From Plantago elongata (Eukaryota > Streptophyta > Magnoliopsida > Lamiales > Plantaginaceae), in contig JAYMSP010000913.1 in assembly GCA_036897095.1 (NCBI GenBank), positions 1 through 39,075 of the forward strand: a stretch of DNA of 39,075 nucleotides. The letters are read 5' to 3'. The position numbers and the translations under genes are program-made. The notes under the pieces were generated by a model. It was not told the DNA's origin and did not search any database. It saw only the letters and a program-made list of their open reading frames with translations. Position 1 is the stretch's first letter, and every line of letters starts with the position of its first letter. Positions 36,370 to 39,075 of the stretch are shown piece by piece.

Positions 36370-36673
36370 GAGTCTAGTAACTTCTAAACTTCTGCCTAGT
36401 CCGCGAAATGGTGCTTCCCGGAAGTCCAACTAACTGTCCAACTAATTTCTGTTTGAGGTTAACAAGTTCAAAGGTGAATTTCATAATACACAATGCCCGG
36501 ATCAAGTATTGCAATCAACAGATTTTCACACAGTTCAACGCATACGTATAAAAGTTACATCATGAGATTTCACAAACAGTTTTCAGAACATGCTAGCTCA
36601 CTCAAATATATGTCGCGGCCACTAGTAATAGTCCGGTGGCTCACAGAGGTTTATAAATTAATATTTATTCAAA

Positions 36674-36825
36674 ATATCTTCGATTCCTTGATCGGAGGAA
36701 TCCCGAGTACCTGGTATCAAAGCCACGAGTACCCGGTGTCACTAAGACAATATCTTCGATTCCTTGATCGGAGGAATTCCGAGTACTTGGTATCAAAGCC
36801 ACGAGTACCCGGCGTCACTAAGACG
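36674..36825. repeat. Two 76-bp tandem units in the 5' LTR
   Basis: The same units as at 33167-33318, with a few base changes. Copies at 36674-36749 and 36750-36825. Confidence 0.92.
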
Positions 36826-37724
36826 ATATCAAGTAGACAATATAACGTCATAAAGACGGCGTCATTAAGACAAAACACAACATACATGAGAGCTGACATT
36901 TATCTATGCCTTTCATAAAAACGTTTCACACACGTCACATGCATCATAGATCAGCTTTTCAGGATACTCACATAACCTGATCCTCAGTGAATAAAATAAT
37001 ATTATATCAAGTCCCGTCGCTCTATATAATATTACGCAGTTATAAAAATTCCCAGTTATAAAACAGTTATTTTCCAGAAAGCAGTAAAGGCAGGTATTAT
37101 GAAGATTCGACCCGGTACCTGGTTTAGATGCTCGCTTATCCTCGTTATCGTTAAATTCGTCGGCTGGTTAATTACCAATACTAACAGCTATCATCAACTC
37201 GACCACCACTTCCATTTTGTAATGTCCAGTTAGAATCCACTTCACAATATGTCATAGCTACGCACTTTTAGTTTCGTACTCCACCAACCCAAAACAAGTC
37301 GAATTACATTAGTCACGGCCAGTCTAACCAAAATCAGACGAATTACACTAACCAAAAGGGAGCTCAAAAACAACTTGACTTTACGTTACACGAATCTAGG
37401 CCTATACAGTAAGCCTACAACTATCACGACAGACGAATCCACGACCACATACGCAAGATAAGATATAGCAACACTCGGTTACACATATTCCAGAAACTGT
37501 GCAACACAAACACCGACCAAATTCCGCAAGCCATCTTCCTTTTAATATGCATCAACCGGGTACCCAAATCTATGCAGTGTGACACCAAGTAAACTAACAT
37601 AATCCTTGATCAACAACAAATGATTCGCAGTTTGCATCCTAGAAAACTAATCCTCCAAAACCGAACACATCTTACTACAACAATATCCCACAAGTTCTCC
37701 ACCTCCATCTTCGATATCAACCCC

Positions 37725-38513
37725 CCTCAAGTCCTCCAGTCCACAAACTTCATTTCATTGGAAAATTTCAGAATTTGAGGCTATCGCACTATAATTTTCC
37801 TTATATCCCTTTGCTTAACACCAACACTCAACAGATATGCTAGTCTTTCTTCTGCTGATTCAACATTACTCTGAAGAGACGCCATATGCCTCTCATACAT
37901 TTGAGTAAAATGAGATTCCTTAAGTCCAAAACTACTCAGATAGTCAAGAAGGGGAAAAACATCTTTCATCCAACCCCAGTTCTTTTGATAACTGAAACAA
38001 ATCACACTTGGCCGAGCTTTCTGCTTCCTTGCTCTTCGAAGTGATATTCGATGAACTCAACTTCGTAGAAACACCAATGGAACCAACTCTATCCACCTTC
38101 TCTCTGGCATCTCTCCCATTCATCTTCTCCTTGGCATATCTCCCATTCGTCACCCCTAATACACTCTACTTTATTTCAGTACTACTCCCAAAGCTGGAAG
38201 CTTTCACTCCCCAACTCTTTTCAACACCCTTTCTAATACCTATGCCCTTGGTACTAGCATTCTTCAACTTCAACCGCTGTCTATTCGCCTTGGATATTTG
38301 CACACTCGAATATTCATCATCCGAATCCTAATCGTCTTCATCGTCAGGAGCGGCGGAGGTGAGGGTGGAACTGAGAGGTGGCTGACGGTGGGTGGTCGAT
38401 GGTGGGGACAGAGGCGGTCACGGTGGAGGGGAAGAGAGGCGGCGTCGATCGGAGGTGGGGAAACAGAGTACCGTGGCCAGGTAGGTGCCGCGGAGGTGGA
38501 GGTGGTAGCGGAC
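37725..38513 (-). pseudogene. mTERF9-like gene fragment captured in the 5' LTR
   Basis: Second copy of the mTERF9-like fragment, again minus strand: transit-like TTSTSAAPTW, RYAKEKMNGRDAREKVDRVG linker, and the first mTERF repeats (FPLLDYLSSFGLKESHF, YLLSVGVKQRDIRKIIVR). It shares the frameshift at GLDER-F with the other copy and adds its own stop (CGATAG, where the other copy has CGACAG) right after IIVR. Its 5' end coincides with the truncation of this LTR at 38513. Confidence 0.85.
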
Positions 38514-39075
38514 CTAAACAAGTTAAGTTATCATTGGTATAACTGATACTACTCTTCACGAGTATTGATAATTTTCTTATTCAATCTATGCTTTGTTAAC
38601 ATGACACTTTTAGTCTCCTTCTGCGACTAACTGTCGGAGGTGTTATCTCCCCTCATTGAACTTCTCAAATAATGACTTGTAAGTCAAACCAGTCATTATT
38701 CATGTGCACAATCTGAATGGTAAAATTAACAATGTAATAATAACCATGTGAGTATGCAACATGATAACTAAGGATTTCAGTAAATAAATAAATTAATAAA
38801 TAATGCAACTATGCAAGATTAAACATACTATGAAATGCACATGAAATTTGACTCGATAATGCAACTGTACTGTATGTATTTCAAATTTGTTAATCAATCG
38901 GACTTATGGTTTGTAAGGTCCGTCAAAATTTCCTCGACTATCCGAAAAATTATTTAAATATTAATTTTATCATTTCGAACGAGCAAAAATATTACGCAAG
39001 TAGATTAGGTCAAATTTAGAATTTTAACGCCGAGCGGATTCGACGTTAAAATGAAATTTCGTAATTTATTAATAA
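38514..39075. other. Unidentified AT-rich sequence at the window edge
   Basis: Not related to the LTR it interrupts. No ORF of note. It ends with an inverted repeat, TTTTAACG (39022-39029) and CGTTAAAA (39044-39051), around a GC-rich loop. It could be part of another transposon inserted in, or joined to, the 5' LTR. Confidence 0.5.

Larger units (their letters stand above)
32584..38513 (-). mobile_element. Non-autonomous Ty3-type LTR retrotransposon with giant LTRs
   Basis: On the minus strand: 5' LTR (38513, truncated, to 36031), primer-binding site (about 36010-36030), 333-bp internal region, polypurine tract (35698-35711), 3' LTR (35697-32584, 3114 bp). The LTRs start TGTAATGACC and end CGTGACA, so they have TG-CA ends. 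The primer site (TGATATCAGAGC then TAGGTTC) resembles the initiator-Met tRNA complement TGGTATCAGAGC. The polypurine tract reads AAGGGGGGAAAGA. The two LTRs are alike but visibly diverged, with several indels, so the insertion is not recent. No gag, reverse transcriptase or integrase domain remains. It interrupts the LINE at 32583/32584; the flank there, GTAAA, should recur beyond the window. Confidence 0.86.
36031..38513 (-). repeat. 5' LTR (2483 bp visible, truncated)
   Basis: Starts TGTCACGCCCCGGG and follows the 3' LTR copy up to 38513, where the similarity stops abruptly inside the mTERF-like fragment (GTGGTAGCGGAC, then unrelated sequence). Differences from the other LTR include a 49-bp tandem duplication (36272-36320 / 36321-36369) and a GTCCAACTAACT repeat near 36425. 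The missing 700 bp of the LTR is replaced by unrelated DNA. Confidence 0.85.

Noticed and set aside
32584..38513. Simple segmental duplication of an mTERF pseudogene instead of LTRs
   Set aside because: The repeat ends are TG/CA, and a primer-binding site and polypurine tract sit exactly at the inner borders, with pol scraps between.

Overview
The window is nuclear DNA of a eudicot-like plant. It has AT-rich non-coding sequence, long GT-AG introns, many plant transposon types (Stowaway-like MITE, CACTA, L1-type LINE with RNase H, tRNA-derived SINEs, a Ty3-type LTR element) and plant versions of two genes. I cannot name the species.

Layout. Positions 377-15507 (+) hold a complete 15-exon gene for DNA/RNA topoisomerase III beta (TOP3B, 860 aa): TOPRIM domain, Tyr328 in the SYPRTES motif, C-terminal zinc-finger cysteines and an RGG tail. 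Its introns carry a dead retrocopy of a glutaredoxin gene, a 99-bp tandem duplication, a Stowaway-like MITE, an inverted-repeat element, and two SINEs, one of which ends about 16 bp from a 3' splice site. Positions 15508-19600 are intergenic, with an LTR-promoter-like stretch and a degenerate GACCCGAAAT-type repeat. Positions 19601-25306 (+) hold a nine-exon gene for a chloroplast S1-domain protein closest to SRRP1 (At3g23700 type, about 385 aa).

From 25307 to the end I see no intact host gene. A 296-bp non-autonomous CACTA element (3-bp AGA duplication) follows SRRP1 closely. Then come a hairpin cluster, a minisatellite, an inverted repeat with a SINE in its loop, and a triplicated 160-bp repeat. 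From 30962 a nested mosaic begins: an L1-type LINE (minus strand) is broken by a 90-bp SINE with a clear target duplication and, at 32584, by a Ty3-type LTR element.

The most unusual object is that LTR element (minus strand, 32584 to at least 38513). Its LTR is 3114 bp, but its internal region is only 333 bp and consists of scraps of pol between a primer-binding site and a polypurine tract. Both LTRs carry a fragment of a nuclear organelle gene, the 5' part of an mTERF9-like gene, with the same frameshift in both. So an organellar transcription-factor fragment has become part of a retrotransposon LTR. The two host genes are independent and look like ordinary housekeeping genes: nucleic-acid topology, and plastid RNA or ribosome function.
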